Shown in pieces: positions 27,678-37,131 of a DNA stretch of 64,000 nucleotides. Where the stretch lies: assembly GCF_000337835.1 (NCBI RefSeq), contig NZ_AOLM01000004.1, forward strand, positions 62,001 to 126,000. Direction: 5' to 3'. The stretch comes from Haloferax sulfurifontis ATCC BAA-897. GTDB lineage: Archaea; Halobacteriota; Halobacteria; Halobacteriales; Haloferacaceae. The position numbers and the translations under genes were made by a program. The notes under the pieces were generated by a model, which was not told where the DNA came from, searched no databases, and saw only the letters and a program-made list of their open reading frames with translations. Each line of letters starts with the position of its first letter. Position 1 is the stretch's first letter.

Positions 27678-28004
27678 TTAGAACGGAACGAGCGAGCGAA
27701 GCCGACCCATCAGGCTCTTCGACGCTTTGGCGCGGAACTCCTCGAACACCGGGTGGAGCGTCTCCAAGAGGTCGCGGCGGGAGTCGAATCGGTCTTTGGG
27801 CGCGGCGGCGAGGGCGTCGCTTATGGCGACCGTATTGCCCGCGGCGTCAATCGGGACGGCGACGTCGTCGAGTGCTCGCACGATCTCGCTTGCGTCTGCC
27901 GGGTAGTCGATGTCTGCGGTGTCGACATCATCGGCGAGCGCGGCGATACCGAATTCGATTGAGTTCGGCTCCGACGTATCGTTCTGCGGCGGTCTCGCGG
28001 CCAT
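27678..28004 (-). CDS. Small haloarchaeal protein, DUF5789-like
   Basis: An acidic 108-residue protein with a conserved-looking core (DIDYPADASEIVRALDDVAV and ISDALAAAPKDRFDSRRDL). It resembles DUF5789 proteins in its YPA...E(I/L)V...GNTV...AL pattern, but this is from memory and only moderately sure. The function is unknown. The ATG at 28002-28004 gives an acidic halophilic N-terminus. The longer frame upstream crosses into the promoter of the divergent RHH gene. It converges on aglJ. Confidence 0.65.
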   Translation of the reverse strand: MAARPPQNDTSEPNSIEFGIAALADDVDTADIDYPADASEIVRALDDVAVPIDAAGNTVAISDALAAAPKDRFDSRRDLLETLHPVFEEFRAKASKSLMGRLRSLVPF

Positions 28005-28139
28005 CGAACGTACATAGGACGTCCCGCATGGAAAAACCCCCGACCTTCGGTGATATCGCCGGCGAACGCCGGGAAACCGCGACGAACGGTCGCGGTCGCC
28101 ACCGTTGGGGTTAACCTCGCCCGGTGCCACGGTCGAGCC

Positions 28140-28352
28140 ATGACCGAGTACACGACGGTCTCGATTCCGAAGGAGTTGGCCGCTCGCGTCGACGACACCA
28201 TCGAGGGAACCACCTTCTCGAGCACGAGCGATCTCGTCCGGTTCCTCCTGCGCAGTATCGTCATCCAGCACGAGCGCTCCGGCGGCGACCTCTCGGAGGC
28301 GGAGTTCCAAGAGATAGCGGAACAGCTCACTGACCTCGGATACCTGCGGTAG
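28140..28352 (+). CDS. Ribbon-helix-helix (CopG-like) DNA-binding protein
   Basis: A 70-residue protein starting MTEYTTVSIPKELAARVDDT, a typical RHH beta-strand (TTVSIP) followed by helix A. Helix B is in STSDLVRFLLRSIVIQHE. It is likely a dimeric transcription regulator; no toxin gene is adjacent in an operon. It is divergent from the DUF5789-like gene, and the two may share regulation. The start ATG follows GC-rich DNA with no obvious TATA box. Confidence 0.75.
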   Translation: MTEYTTVSIPKELAARVDDTIEGTTFSSTSDLVRFLLRSIVIQHERSGGDLSEAEFQEIAEQLTDLGYLR

Positions 28353-28371
28353 TCGGCCGGAGGCGGGCGGC

Positions 28372-28917
28372 TCAGTCGAGTTCTTCTCGCGGCGGTTCGG
28401 CGTCGACGACGGCGAGTTCCAACTTCCGACCGGCGCGGTCGAAGGCCGCGAGCGTCCGCCGCTCCCACGGGGGGACGGCGAGGAGCACCACGGCCGCGAG
28501 GTCGTCGCGTTCCGTGAGCTCGAGCGGTCCCTGCGGGTGGGTGAGAAACCGGGCGCGGCCGCGCCCGGCGGGCGTTCCGAGGTCCATCCCGAAGACGGCG
28601 CTCACGGACTGGCCGGCCTCGGCCATGTAGAAGTGGGTGAGAACCGGGGTCTCCGGGTCGAGCCCGAGCTCCGCGTCGAACTCGCCCGCGGGCGTCGGCG
28701 CGAGGACGAGGTTCATCGACGACGGTTCGGCGTCTTCGGCCATGTCGAGAAGCAGGTCGACGAGTCCCCGGGTGACGTGAATCCGTCGCCGCTCGCCCTC
28801 GACTTCGACTTCGGAACCGGAATCGGAATCGACGGTTTCCCCGTCGGTCGTGCGGTCGGGTGTCGGCTCCGCGCCGGAGAGGTGCTCGTCGCCGGGGGCG
28901 GTCGTATCGTCGGGCAT
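28372..28917 (-). CDS. Uncharacterised haloarchaeal protein
   Basis: A 181-residue acidic protein that I do not recognise. Its N-terminal 45 residues are Asp/Glu/Thr-rich and probably disordered. A folded core follows (RRIHVTRGLVDLLLDMAEDA, then PVLTHFYMAEAGQSVSAVFG and a C-terminal strand run AVVLLAVPPWERRTLAAFDR). Its ATG (28915-28917) overlaps by one base the stop of the metallo-beta-lactamase-like gene, so the two are coupled. No catalytic motif or membrane segment is visible. Confidence 0.7.
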   Translation of the reverse strand: MPDDTTAPGDEHLSGAEPTPDRTTDGETVDSDSGSEVEVEGERRRIHVTRGLVDLLLDMAEDAEPSSMNLVLAPTPAGEFDAELGLDPETPVLTHFYMAEAGQSVSAVFGMDLGTPAGRGRARFLTHPQGPLELTERDDLAAVVLLAVPPWERRTLAAFDRAGRKLELAVVDAEPPREELD

Positions 28918-29603
28918 CAGTTCGAGAGCATCGAAGTGAACGCCCGGGCGTAGGCGCTCGGGAGGTTTCGCCGGGCGTTTCCGAGCGCGGTTCGAAGCTC
29001 GTCGCCCGCGTTCACGGGGACGCCAGCGCCGTGACCGACGAGTAGCCGTTCGGGGTCGTAGCGCGAGAGCACGCGCCGCGGCGGGAACGGCCGGAGCATC
29101 GGGTGGACGCCGAGGTGTTCGCCGCGGGCGCAGAAGTAGTCCACCGTGCCGACCGACTCGGGGACGACGAGCAGGTCGTACTCGTCGTGGTAGAAGCCGA
29201 CTTCCTGCCACGGCGGGAGCGAGCGGTCGACGAGGCGGAACGCCTCGAAGCCCGAGTCGGCGAGGTCGGCCCCGAAGCGCTCGACGGCCGCGTCGAGTTC
29301 GTCAGCGACGCCCGTCATCCACGAGGCGACGTAGACTGGCACCTCGTGGCGGTTGGCGATGGCCGCCGCGTCGCGTTTGTGTCGGTCGAGGCCGACGACG
29401 ACGCCGGCCACGTCGCCGAGCTCGGCGAACAGGTCGTCGATACCGGGGGCGTCGACGGGGTCGAACACCCACACGTCGCCGTCGACTTCGACGGCGTGGC
29501 TGGCGCGTTGCATGGTCTCGTCGGGGTGTGCGAGCCAGCCGACGCCGTGGTCCCATCGGTCGATTTCGCGGGGTTCGGAGGCACCGCGACCTTTCATCGG
29601 CAT
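28917..29603 (-). CDS. Metallo-beta-lactamase-fold-like protein lacking the usual metal motif
   Basis: About 228 residues with an MBL-like order: a substrate-binding strand HAVEVDGDVWVFDPVDAPG, a GVVVGLDRHKRDAAAIANRH stretch where active enzymes have HxHxDH, a FCARGEHLGVHPMLRPFPP mid-region and a late LLVGHGAGVPVNAGDEL. The first motif keeps only H and D in different spacing, so metal binding is doubtful. Starts at 29597, 29603 and 29630 are all possible; I chose 29603. It is the upstream partner of the 181-residue protein. Confidence 0.6.
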   Translation of the reverse strand: MPMKGRGASEPREIDRWDHGVGWLAHPDETMQRASHAVEVDGDVWVFDPVDAPGIDDLFAELGDVAGVVVGLDRHKRDAAAIANRHEVPVYVASWMTGVADELDAAVERFGADLADSGFEAFRLVDRSLPPWQEVGFYHDEYDLLVVPESVGTVDYFCARGEHLGVHPMLRPFPPRRVLSRYDPERLLVGHGAGVPVNAGDELRTALGNARRNLPSAYARAFTSMLSN

Positions 29604-29720
29604 GCCAGTATCGTAGAGCGCGCGGTGCATAAGGACTCTCCCCGCGGCCCATGCCCCCGGTTCTCGCGCCTCACGTCGGCGGTCGCTCGCCGGGACGCGA
29701 GACCAACGCGGGTCGGCCTC

Positions 29721-30008
29721 TCAGAGGTCGTCCGTGTTGATGTCCACGCCCGGTGGGGAGACGACGAGGAACTTCCGGAAGTGCATCAGCTGGCCGCCCA
29801 TGTCTTTGACGTCGCGTGCGAAGCCCGACGCGAGTTTGTTGAGGTCGCCTTCGATGGCGAGAAAGAGGACGTTGCCGCGGGCGACGGACTGGACCCACTC
29901 TTCGGGCGGGGTAGACCCGTCGAGGACGCCGAGGACGACATCGCCCTCGGCGTCGTCTTCGTTGAGGTGTTCTTCGGCCGTCTGCAAGTTGAGATTGAAA
30001 TCGCCCAT
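29721..30008 (-). CDS. DUF5779 family protein
   Basis: A 95-residue haloarchaeal protein of unknown function. Its sequence (GDVVLGVLDGSTPPEEWVQS, NVLFLAIEGDLNKLASGFAR, DMGGQLMHFRKFLVVSPPGV) fits the DUF5779 family as I remember it, and the length agrees. It has no cysteine and no membrane segment. The ATG at 30006-30008 is used, because the longer frame adds a basic, unacidic N-terminus. It is transcribed away from leuA, with about 370 bases of intergenic DNA between. Confidence 0.75.
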   Translation of the reverse strand: MGDFNLNLQTAEEHLNEDDAEGDVVLGVLDGSTPPEEWVQSVARGNVLFLAIEGDLNKLASGFARDVKDMGGQLMHFRKFLVVSPPGVDINTDDL

Positions 30009-30375
30009 ACCCGCCCGGTTGTCGAGCGACGAGAAAAGGGTTCGGTCGGGCCGCGAGCCCGCCGTCGAGCGTCGCGATTGGTTCATTGTTATCACGTTGC
30101 ACGCGACAGTCGCGTTTCAATCCACGTTTGTCCAGTCCGCGGTGCGCGCATCGGCCACGAAATTTTGTTTCTAAACTCTATTCGATTGTATTATGTAGTA
30201 CAGCGATTCGAACGCCAAGCGAGCATATCAAGTCAATATATGACATTAAATACTATAAGGTCGTTTAGGTAAGTCGATTAGGGTCGGTGCGGGTTGTCAC
30301 GCGACACCCCCTGAACGTTCGTGATACTGTCGGGGAGAAACGTTTAAATAGGAGTTCGGGCACGTGACTGACACG
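30009..30375 (+). promoter_or_regulatory. Intergenic region with the leuA promoter
   Basis: About 370 bases, AT-rich from 30160 to 30270, without a gene. The clear element is the TATA box tttaaata at 30343-30350, preceded by a purine-rich BRE (gagaaacg). It lies about 30 bases before the ATG at 30376 and so predicts a leaderless leuA mRNA. A second AT-rich stretch near 30240-30255 may serve the DUF5779 gene on the other strand. Confidence 0.6.
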
Positions 30376-31612
<1,237 letters not shown>

Positions 31613-31692
31613 TGGCGCCGGGCTGTGGCCCTACGGGGCGACCGCCCTGCACGCGTTCGACCTCCCGACCGGCGTGCAATCGTTGCCCGCCG

Positions 31693-31706
31693 CGAAAGCA
31701 TTATTA
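31693..31706 (+). promoter_or_regulatory. BRE/TATA promoter of the ilvB leader
   Basis: The string CGAAAG (31693-31698), a good haloarchaeal BRE, is followed by ttatta at 31701-31706. It is about 30 bases before the leader ORF ATG at 31733. This gives the ilv-leu operon its own start, separate from leuA, with a leaderless leader ORF. Confidence 0.6.
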
Positions 31707-31732
31707 CCGACGGGACGGACGTGTTGCATACG

Positions 31733-31834
31733 ATGACCTCGCACGACGAACACGCGGTTCGCGCGACCCCGGTCGCCGGGGCCAGCGACGCCGCCGTCGG
31801 CGCGATTCGGTCGCTCATTATTGTAGGGGCATAG
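31733..31834 (+). CDS. Candidate ilvB leader peptide (33 residues)
   Basis: A short ORF placed exactly where a leaderless start is expected from the TATA box at 31701. It begins MTSHDEHAVRATP and ends AIRSLIIVGA, so Leu-Ile-Ile-Val codons (CTC ATT ATT GTA, 31814-31825) fall just before the stop. ATT and GTA are minor codons in this GC-rich genome. The stop TAG (31832-31834) lies in the loop of a hairpin. It sits 142 bases before ilvB, whose pathway makes exactly these amino acids. Regulation by ribosome stalling is inference. The frame also extends upstream to 31625, but that part has no promoter. Confidence 0.55.
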   Translation: MTSHDEHAVRATPVAGASDAAVGAIRSLIIVGA

Positions 31835-31842
31835 CCCCCTAC
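31823..31842 (+). promoter_or_regulatory. Hairpin across the leader-peptide stop codon
   Basis: GTAGGGG (31823-31829) pairs perfectly with CCCCTAC (31836-31842) around a 6-base loop. The last Val codon of the leader enters the 5' arm and the stop codon lies in the loop. No T-run follows, so it is not a canonical archaeal terminator. It would be melted or formed according to ribosome position. Confidence 0.6.
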
Positions 31843-31902
31843 CACACGATCTCTCCGTCCCGCGTATCCGCACCGTTTTCAGACACGTCCGAAGTCCCCA
31901 CA

Positions 31903-31980
31903 ATGGCGCACCAGCACCACACGCAGTCACCAGACAACTCGTATCGACGACCGACCACACACCACGGAGCCCACACATGA
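31903..31980 (+). CDS. His-rich 25-residue mini-ORF coupled to ilvB
   Basis: The ORF reads MAHQHHTQSPDNSYRRP and on to THHGAHT. Seven of 25 residues are His. Its TGA overlaps the ilvB ATG in an ATGA, the same coupling seen throughout this operon. It follows the hairpin after the first leader ORF. It may be a translated leader that loads ribosomes onto ilvB. It may instead be fortuitous, because CAC-rich DNA is common upstream of haloarchaeal genes. Confidence 0.35.
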   Translation: MAHQHHTQSPDNSYRRPTTHHGAHT

Positions 31981-33740
31981 GCGAACGAACCGCAGCCACG
32001 ACCGACCCCGACGCGACGGAAGCCGACGACGACTCGACCGAGACGCCGACCGAGGTTACCACGGGTTCGACGTCAGTCGTCCGCGCCCTCGAAAACGCCG
32101 GCGTCGAGACCGCCTTCGGCGTGCAGGGCGGGGCGATAATGCCCATCTACGACGCGCTGTACCACTCGGACATCCGTCACGTGACGATGGCCCACGAGCA
32201 GGGCGCGGCGCACGCCGCCGACGCGTACGGCGTCGTTCGCGGCGACCCCGGCGTCTGTCTCGCCACGTCCGGCCCGGGCGCGACGAACCTCGTGACCGGC
32301 ATCGCCGACGCGAACATGGACTCCGACGCGGTGCTCGCGCTCACGGGGCAGGTCCCGTCCGACATGGTCGGCTCCGACGCGTTCCAGGAGACCGACACCA
32401 CGGGCGTCACCGCGCCCATCACGAAGCACAACTACTTCGCCTCGTCGCCCGACACGGTCGGTGACACCGTCGGCGAAGCGTTCGCGCTCGCCGCCGAGGG
32501 CCGCCCCGGCCCGACGCTCGTCGACCTCCCGAAGGACGTCTCGCTCAACGAGACCGACAGCGAGCCGGGGGCGGCACAGCCGCCCGAGACGTGCCGCGCT
32601 CGCACCGACCCGGCCGACTCGCAGGTCGAGGCGGCCGCGCGCGCGATCGAGCGCGCCGAGAAGCCGCTCTTGCTGTTCGGCGGCGGCGTGGTCAAGGCCG
32701 ACGCGACCGAGGTCGCCCGGCAGTTCGCGACCGAGCACCGGATTCCGGTCGTCACCACGATGCCCGGAATCGGCGCGATGCCGGAGGACCACGAACTCTG
32801 CCTGTCGTGGGCGGGGATGCACGGCACCGGCTACGCCAACATGGCCATCACGCACACCGACTGTCTCATCGCGGTCGGCACGCGGTTCGACGACCGCCTG
32901 ACCGGCGGCATCGACACGTTCGCGCCCGAGGCCGAGGTCGTCCACATCGACATCGACCCGGCGGAAATCTCGAAGAACGTCCACGCGGACTACCCGGTCG
33001 TCGGCGACGCCGGCCGCGCCATCGAGCGCGTCGACGCCGAACTGGACGAGGGCCCCGACGCGCGCGAGTGGGTCGAACAGTGTCTCACGTGGAAAGACGA
33101 GTACCCGATGGACTACGCGGCCCCGGACAACGAGCCGCTGAAGCCGCAGTTCGTCGTCGAGGCGCTCGACGAGGCCACGCCCGACGAGACCATCGTCACG
33201 AGCGGCGTCGGCCAGCACCAGATGTGGGCCGCCCAGTACTGGACGTTCACCGAGCCGCGGCGGTGGGTCTCCTCTCACGGCCTCGGCACGATGGGCTACG
33301 GCCTGCCCGCCGCAATCGGCGCGCGGGTCGCGGCCGACGACGACGAGACGGTCGTCTGCGTCGACGGCGACGCCTCGTTCCTGATGACGATTCAGGAGCT
33401 TTCGGTCGCCGTCCGCGAGAACCTCGACATCACCGTCGCCATCCTGAACAACGAGTACATCGGGATGGTCCGTCAGTGGCAGGACGCCTTCTTCGAGGGC
33501 CGACGCATGGCCGCCGGCTACGAGTGGTGTCCCCAGTTCGACAAGCTCGCCGAGGCGTTCGGCGCGCGCGGCTGGACCGTCGACTCCTACGAGGAGGTTC
33601 CCGACGCCATCGAGGAAGCGCTCGCGTACGACGGCCCCTCGGTCATCGACTTCCACGTCGACCCGGCGGAGAACGTCTACCCGATGGTCTCCTCGGGCGG
33701 CGCGAACGGCAAATTCGCACTCTCGGAGGACCAGTTATGA
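31977..33740 (+). CDS. ilvB: Acetolactate synthase large subunit
   Basis: Thiamine-diphosphate enzyme, 587 residues, that condenses pyruvate to acetolactate (valine, leucine) or acetohydroxybutyrate (isoleucine). The N-terminal domain has GVQGGAIMPIYDALY and the catalytic Glu region MAHEQGAAHAADAYG. The central FAD/Rossmann domain shows LLFGGGVVKADA. The C-terminal ThDP motif is VCVDGDASFLMTIQELSVAV ... NNEYIGMVRQWQ. It has a 40-residue acidic N-terminal extension, as in other haloarchaea. Its stop overlaps the ilvN start (ATGA). Expression is probably set by the leader region just upstream. Confidence 0.95.
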   Translation: MSERTAATTDPDATEADDDSTETPTEVTTGSTSVVRALENAGVETAFGVQGGAIMPIYDALYHSDIRHVTMAHEQGAAHAADAYGVVRGDPGVCLATSGPGATNLVTGIADANMDSDAVLALTGQVPSDMVGSDAFQETDTTGVTAPITKHNYFASSPDTVGDTVGEAFALAAEGRPGPTLVDLPKDVSLNETDSEPGAAQPPETCRARTDPADSQVEAAARAIERAEKPLLLFGGGVVKADATEVARQFATEHRIPVVTTMPGIGAMPEDHELCLSWAGMHGTGYANMAITHTDCLIAVGTRFDDRLTGGIDTFAPEAEVVHIDIDPAEISKNVHADYPVVGDAGRAIERVDAELDEGPDAREWVEQCLTWKDEYPMDYAAPDNEPLKPQFVVEALDEATPDETIVTSGVGQHQMWAAQYWTFTEPRRWVSSHGLGTMGYGLPAAIGARVAADDDETVVCVDGDASFLMTIQELSVAVRENLDITVAILNNEYIGMVRQWQDAFFEGRRMAAGYEWCPQFDKLAEAFGARGWTVDSYEEVPDAIEEALAYDGPSVIDFHVDPAENVYPMVSSGGANGKFALSEDQL

Positions 33741-34393
33741 GCGACAATCGGACAGGACTGCAGGGCCCCGCGCCCGACGAGCGGCCACACCCCGACGGCC
33801 GCCGCAACGCGCAGGGCATCCGCATCGACCCCGAAGCGGAATCGGAACACGAACCGCGGCGCGCGGTCTTTTCGGCCATCGTCGAGGACGAACCCGGCGT
33901 GCTCTCGCGCGTCGCCGGCCTCGCCGCCCGCCGCCAGTTCAACATCGAGAGCCTCACCGTCGGCCCGACGACGGTCGAGGACCACTCCCGCATCACGATG
34001 GTCGTCGAGGAGCCCGAACCGGGCATCGACCAGATAGAAAAACAGCTCGCGAAGCTCAAGCCCGTCATCTCCGTCGGCGAGCTGGACGACGACGCCGTTC
34101 GCGCGGAACTCGTCCTCCTGAAGGTCCGCGGCGAGGACCCCGATAAGGTCCACGCCATCACGGAGATGTACGACGGCCGCACGCTCGACGCCGGCCCCGA
34201 GACCATCACGGTCCAACTCTCCGGCGACGAGCGCAAGATAGACGACGCCGTGGACGCGTTCCGGCGGTTCGGCATCATCGAAATCGCCCGGACCGGCCAG
34301 ACCGCGCTCGCCCACGGCTCGAAGAAGACCGTCCCCGGAGAGGAACCCGGAACCTCCGGCGAACCCACCAAACCCAACACCAACACGCAATGA
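33737..34393 (+). CDS. ilvN: Acetolactate synthase small (regulatory) subunit
   Basis: A 218-residue regulatory subunit with an N-terminal ACT domain ([20 protein letters not shown], then [11 protein letters not shown]) and the C-terminal ALS_ss_C domain ([15 protein letters not shown] onward). It binds end products, typically valine, and tunes IlvB. About 40 acidic residues precede the ACT domain and a hydrophilic tail of about 30 follows. Its start overlaps the ilvB stop and its stop overlaps the ilvC start, both by 4 bases, as expected for stoichiometric subunits. Confidence 0.93.
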   Translation: MSDNRTGLQGPAPDERPHPDGRRNAQGIRIDPEAESEHEPRRAVFSAIVEDEPGVLSRVAGLAARRQFNIESLTVGPTTVEDHSRITMVVEEPEPGIDQIEKQLAKLKPVISVGELDDDAVRAELVLLKVRGEDPDKVHAITEMYDGRTLDAGPETITVQLSGDERKIDDAVDAFRRFGIIEIARTGQTALAHGSKKTVPGEEPGTSGEPTKPNTNTQ

Positions 34394-35436
34394 CAGAACT
34401 CACCACGGAAGTCTACTACGACGACGACGCCGACCGCTCGCAGATCGACGACAAGACCGTAGCCGTCATCGGCTACGGCAGTCAGGGCCACGCCCACGCC
34501 CAGAACCTCGCCGACAGCGGGGTCGACGTGGTCGTCGGCCTCCGCGCGAACTCCTCGTCCCGCGACGCCGCGGAAGCCGACGGCCTCCGCGTCAAGGAGC
34601 CGGCCGCGGCGGCCGCCGAGGGCGACATCGTCTCCGTGCTCGTCCCCGACACCGTCCAGCCGGCGGTGTTCGAGGAGATTCGCGACTCCCTCGACGCGGG
34701 CGACACGCTCCAGTTCGCCCACGGCTTCAACATTCACTACAACCAGATTCGACCCCCGGAAGACGTCGACGTGACGATGGTCGCGCCGAAGTCGCCGGGC
34801 CACCTCGTCCGCCGCAACTACGAGGCGAACGAGGGGACGCCGGGTCTCATCGCCGTCTATCAGGACGTGACGGGCGACGCCAAGGAAGAGGCGCTGGCGT
34901 ACGCACACGGCCTCGGATGCACCCGCGCGGGCGTCATCGAGACGACGTTCCAAGAGGAGACCGAGACCGACCTGTTCGGCGAGCAGGCCGTCCTCTGCGG
35001 CGGCGTCACCTCGCTGGTCAAGCAGGGCTACGAGACGCTCGTCGACGCGGGCTACTCCCCCGAGATGGCCTACTTCGAGTGTCTGAACGAACTGAAGCTC
35101 ATCGTCGACCTGATGTACGAAGGCGGGCTCGGCGAGATGTGGCACTCGGTCTCCGACACCGCCGAGTTCGGCGGGCTGACCCGCGGCGACCGCGTCGTCG
35201 ACGAGCACGCCCGCGAGAACATGGAGGAGATTCTGGAGGAGGTCCAGGACGGCACCTTCGCCCGCGAGTGGATTCTGGAGAACCAGGCGGGCCGGCCGTC
35301 GTACTCCCAGCTCAAGGACGCAGAGGAGAACCACCACATCGAACAGGTCGGCGCGCCGCTTCGCGACCTGTTCGCGTGGGCCGACGAGGAAGACGAGGCG
35401 GACGCGGAGAAAGCCGAAGCGCCGGCGGACGACTGA
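34390..35436 (+). CDS. ilvC: Ketol-acid reductoisomerase
   Basis: Converts acetolactate to 2,3-dihydroxyisovalerate, using NAD(P)H and Mg. It is a class I enzyme of 348 residues. The Rossmann motif is [20 protein letters not shown]. The beta2 loop [12 protein letters not shown] has Arg and several Ser, which favours NADPH. The knotted C-terminal domain carries [31 protein letters not shown] and metal-binding acidic residues. The last 20 residues are an Asp/Glu/Ala tail. It overlaps ilvN by 4 bases and precedes the small ORF of the operon by 11 bases. Confidence 0.95.
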   Translation: MTELTTEVYYDDDADRSQIDDKTVAVIGYGSQGHAHAQNLADSGVDVVVGLRANSSSRDAAEADGLRVKEPAAAAAEGDIVSVLVPDTVQPAVFEEIRDSLDAGDTLQFAHGFNIHYNQIRPPEDVDVTMVAPKSPGHLVRRNYEANEGTPGLIAVYQDVTGDAKEEALAYAHGLGCTRAGVIETTFQEETETDLFGEQAVLCGGVTSLVKQGYETLVDAGYSPEMAYFECLNELKLIVDLMYEGGLGEMWHSVSDTAEFGGLTRGDRVVDEHARENMEEILEEVQDGTFAREWILENQAGRPSYSQLKDAEENHHIEQVGAPLRDLFAWADEEDEADAEKAEAPADD

Positions 35437-35447
35437 ACACGACACCA

Positions 35448-35717
35448 ATGACACGCGACGACACGACAGACCGAATGCGAGACATCAGCCACACGAACCC
35501 CTATACGGGCGAGACGTTCACCACGGTCTACGAGCGCGGCCCGGCCGTCACCGACGGCGGTCGGAGCGACTCGACGCCCGCGGCGACGGACGGGGACGCG
35601 ACCGAGACCCAAACGATGGGCGACGTCGACCACACGCCCCGCAACGGCGAGGGCGCGAACCAGGTCTGGGAACGCGGCCGCGACGACAGCGTCGTACCGG
35701 GTGACCGCCATGAGTGA
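35448..35717 (+). CDS. Uncharacterised 89-residue protein inside the ilv-leu operon
   Basis: An acidic, Gly/Thr-rich protein made of two copies of one motif: [20 protein letters not shown] at about residues 11-30, and [19 protein letters not shown] at about 59-77. A low-complexity linker separates them. It starts 11 bases after ilvC and its TGA runs 8 bases past the leuC ATG, so it is translated with the operon. No known domain, cysteine or membrane segment is visible. From remembered gene numbering H. volcanii also has one gene here, which suggests conservation. A chaperone or regulatory role for the aconitase-type LeuCD is a guess. Confidence 0.75.
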   Translation: MTRDDTTDRMRDISHTNPYTGETFTTVYERGPAVTDGGRSDSTPAATDGDATETQTMGDVDHTPRNGEGANQVWERGRDDSVVPGDRHE

Positions 35718-37131
35718 GGGAACGCTGTACGACAAGGTCTGGGAGGAACACACGGTCTCGGAGCTTCCGACCGGCCAGACCCAGCTGTTCTGCGGCCTCC
35801 ATCTCATCCACGAGGTGACGAGCCCGCAGGCGTTCGGCATGTTGCAGGAGCGCGACCTCGAAGTCGCCTACCCGAACCGGACGCACGCGACGGTCGACCA
35901 CATCGTCCCCACGTCGGACCAGTCGCGGCCGTTCCGCGACGACGCCGCCGAAGAGATGATGGCCGAACTCGAACAGAACGTCCGCGACGCGGGAATCAAC
36001 TTCTCGGACCCCACGTCGGGCGAGCAGGGTATCGTCCACGTCATCGGGCCCGAGAAGGGACTCACCCAGCCCGGCATGACTATCGTCTGCGGCGACAGCC
36101 ACACCTCGACCCACGGCGCGTTCGGCGCGCTCGCGTTCGGTATCGGCACGAGCCAGATTCGCGACGTGCTTGCGACCCAGACGGTCGCGATGGAGAAAAA
36201 GAAGGTCCGGAAAATCGAGGTCACGGGCGAACTCGGCCCCGGCGTCGAGGCCAAGGACGTCATCCTCGAAATCATCCGTCGCCTCGGGACCGAAGGCGGC
36301 GTCGGCTACGTCTACGAGTACGCCGGCGAGGCCATCGAGAACCTCGACATGGAGGGTCGGATGAGCATCTGTAACATGTCCATCGAGGGCGGCGCTCGCG
36401 CGGGCTACGTCAACCCCGACGAGACCACCTACGACTGGCTGAAAGACACGGAGTACTTCCAGGAGAACCCCGAGCGGTTCGACGAACTCAAGCCGTACTG
36501 GGAGTCCATCCGCTCCGACGAGGACGCCGAGTACGACGACGTCGTCACCATCGACGGCTCCGAACTCGAACCCGTCGTGACGTGGGGGACCACGCCCGGA
36601 CAGGGCGTCGGCATCACCCAGCCGATTCCGGCCCCGGAGGACCTGCCCGAAGAAAAGCAGGACACCGCCCGGATGGCCCAGGAGCACATGGGCGTCACGC
36701 CCGGCGAGACGATGCAGGGCTACGAAATCGACGTGGCGTTCCTCGGCTCGTGTACGAACGCCCGGATGCCCGACCTGCGCCGCGCGGCGGAGGTCGTGAA
36801 GGGCCGACAGGTCGCAGACAGCGTTCGCGCGATGGTCGTCCCCGGCAGTCAGCGCGTCAAGGCCGCCGCGGAGGCGGAGGGCCTCGACGAGATATTCAAG
36901 GACGCCGGCTTCGAGTGGCGCGAGGCGGGCTGTTCGATGTGTCTCGGCATGAACGAGGACCAACTGGAGGGCGACGAGGCCTCCGCGTCCTCGTCGAACC
37001 GCAACTTCATCGGTCGGCAGGGGTCGAAAGACGGCCGCACCGTCCTGATGAACCCGCGCATGGTCGCCGCGGCGGCCATCACCGGGGAAGTGACTGACGT
37101 GCGCGAACTGAAGGAGGTGACCACCGCATGA
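35710..37131 (+). CDS. leuC: 3-isopropylmalate dehydratase large subunit
   Basis: Aconitase-superfamily [4Fe-4S] subunit of 473 residues that isomerises 2-isopropylmalate to 3-isopropylmalate together with LeuD. Cluster ligands are the Cys of [13 protein letters not shown] and the CxxC of [11 protein letters not shown]. The family signature [12 protein letters not shown] and [20 protein letters not shown] are intact. The ATG at 35710 gives [14 protein letters not shown], the usual start, whereas the GTG at 35701 would only add three residues. It overlaps the small upstream ORF by 8 bases and leuD by 4. Confidence 0.95.
   Translation: MSEGTLYDKVWEEHTVSELPTGQTQLFCGLHLIHEVTSPQAFGMLQERDLEVAYPNRTHATVDHIVPTSDQSRPFRDDAAEEMMAELEQNVRDAGINFSDPTSGEQGIVHVIGPEKGLTQPGMTIVCGDSHTSTHGAFGALAFGIGTSQIRDVLATQTVAMEKKKVRKIEVTGELGPGVEAKDVILEIIRRLGTEGGVGYVYEYAGEAIENLDMEGRMSICNMSIEGGARAGYVNPDETTYDWLKDTEYFQENPERFDELKPYWESIRSDEDAEYDDVVTIDGSELEPVVTWGTTPGQGVGITQPIPAPEDLPEEKQDTARMAQEHMGVTPGETMQGYEIDVAFLGSCTNARMPDLRRAAEVVKGRQVADSVRAMVVPGSQRVKAAAEAEGLDEIFKDAGFEWREAGCSMCLGMNEDQLEGDEASASSSNRNFIGRQGSKDGRTVLMNPRMVAAAAITGEVTDVRELKEVTTA

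Noticed and set aside
31823-31842. The ilvB-leader hairpin as a classical transcription terminator
   Set aside because: No T-run follows it, whereas archaeal termination depends on U-tracts. It is kept as a regulatory hairpin only.
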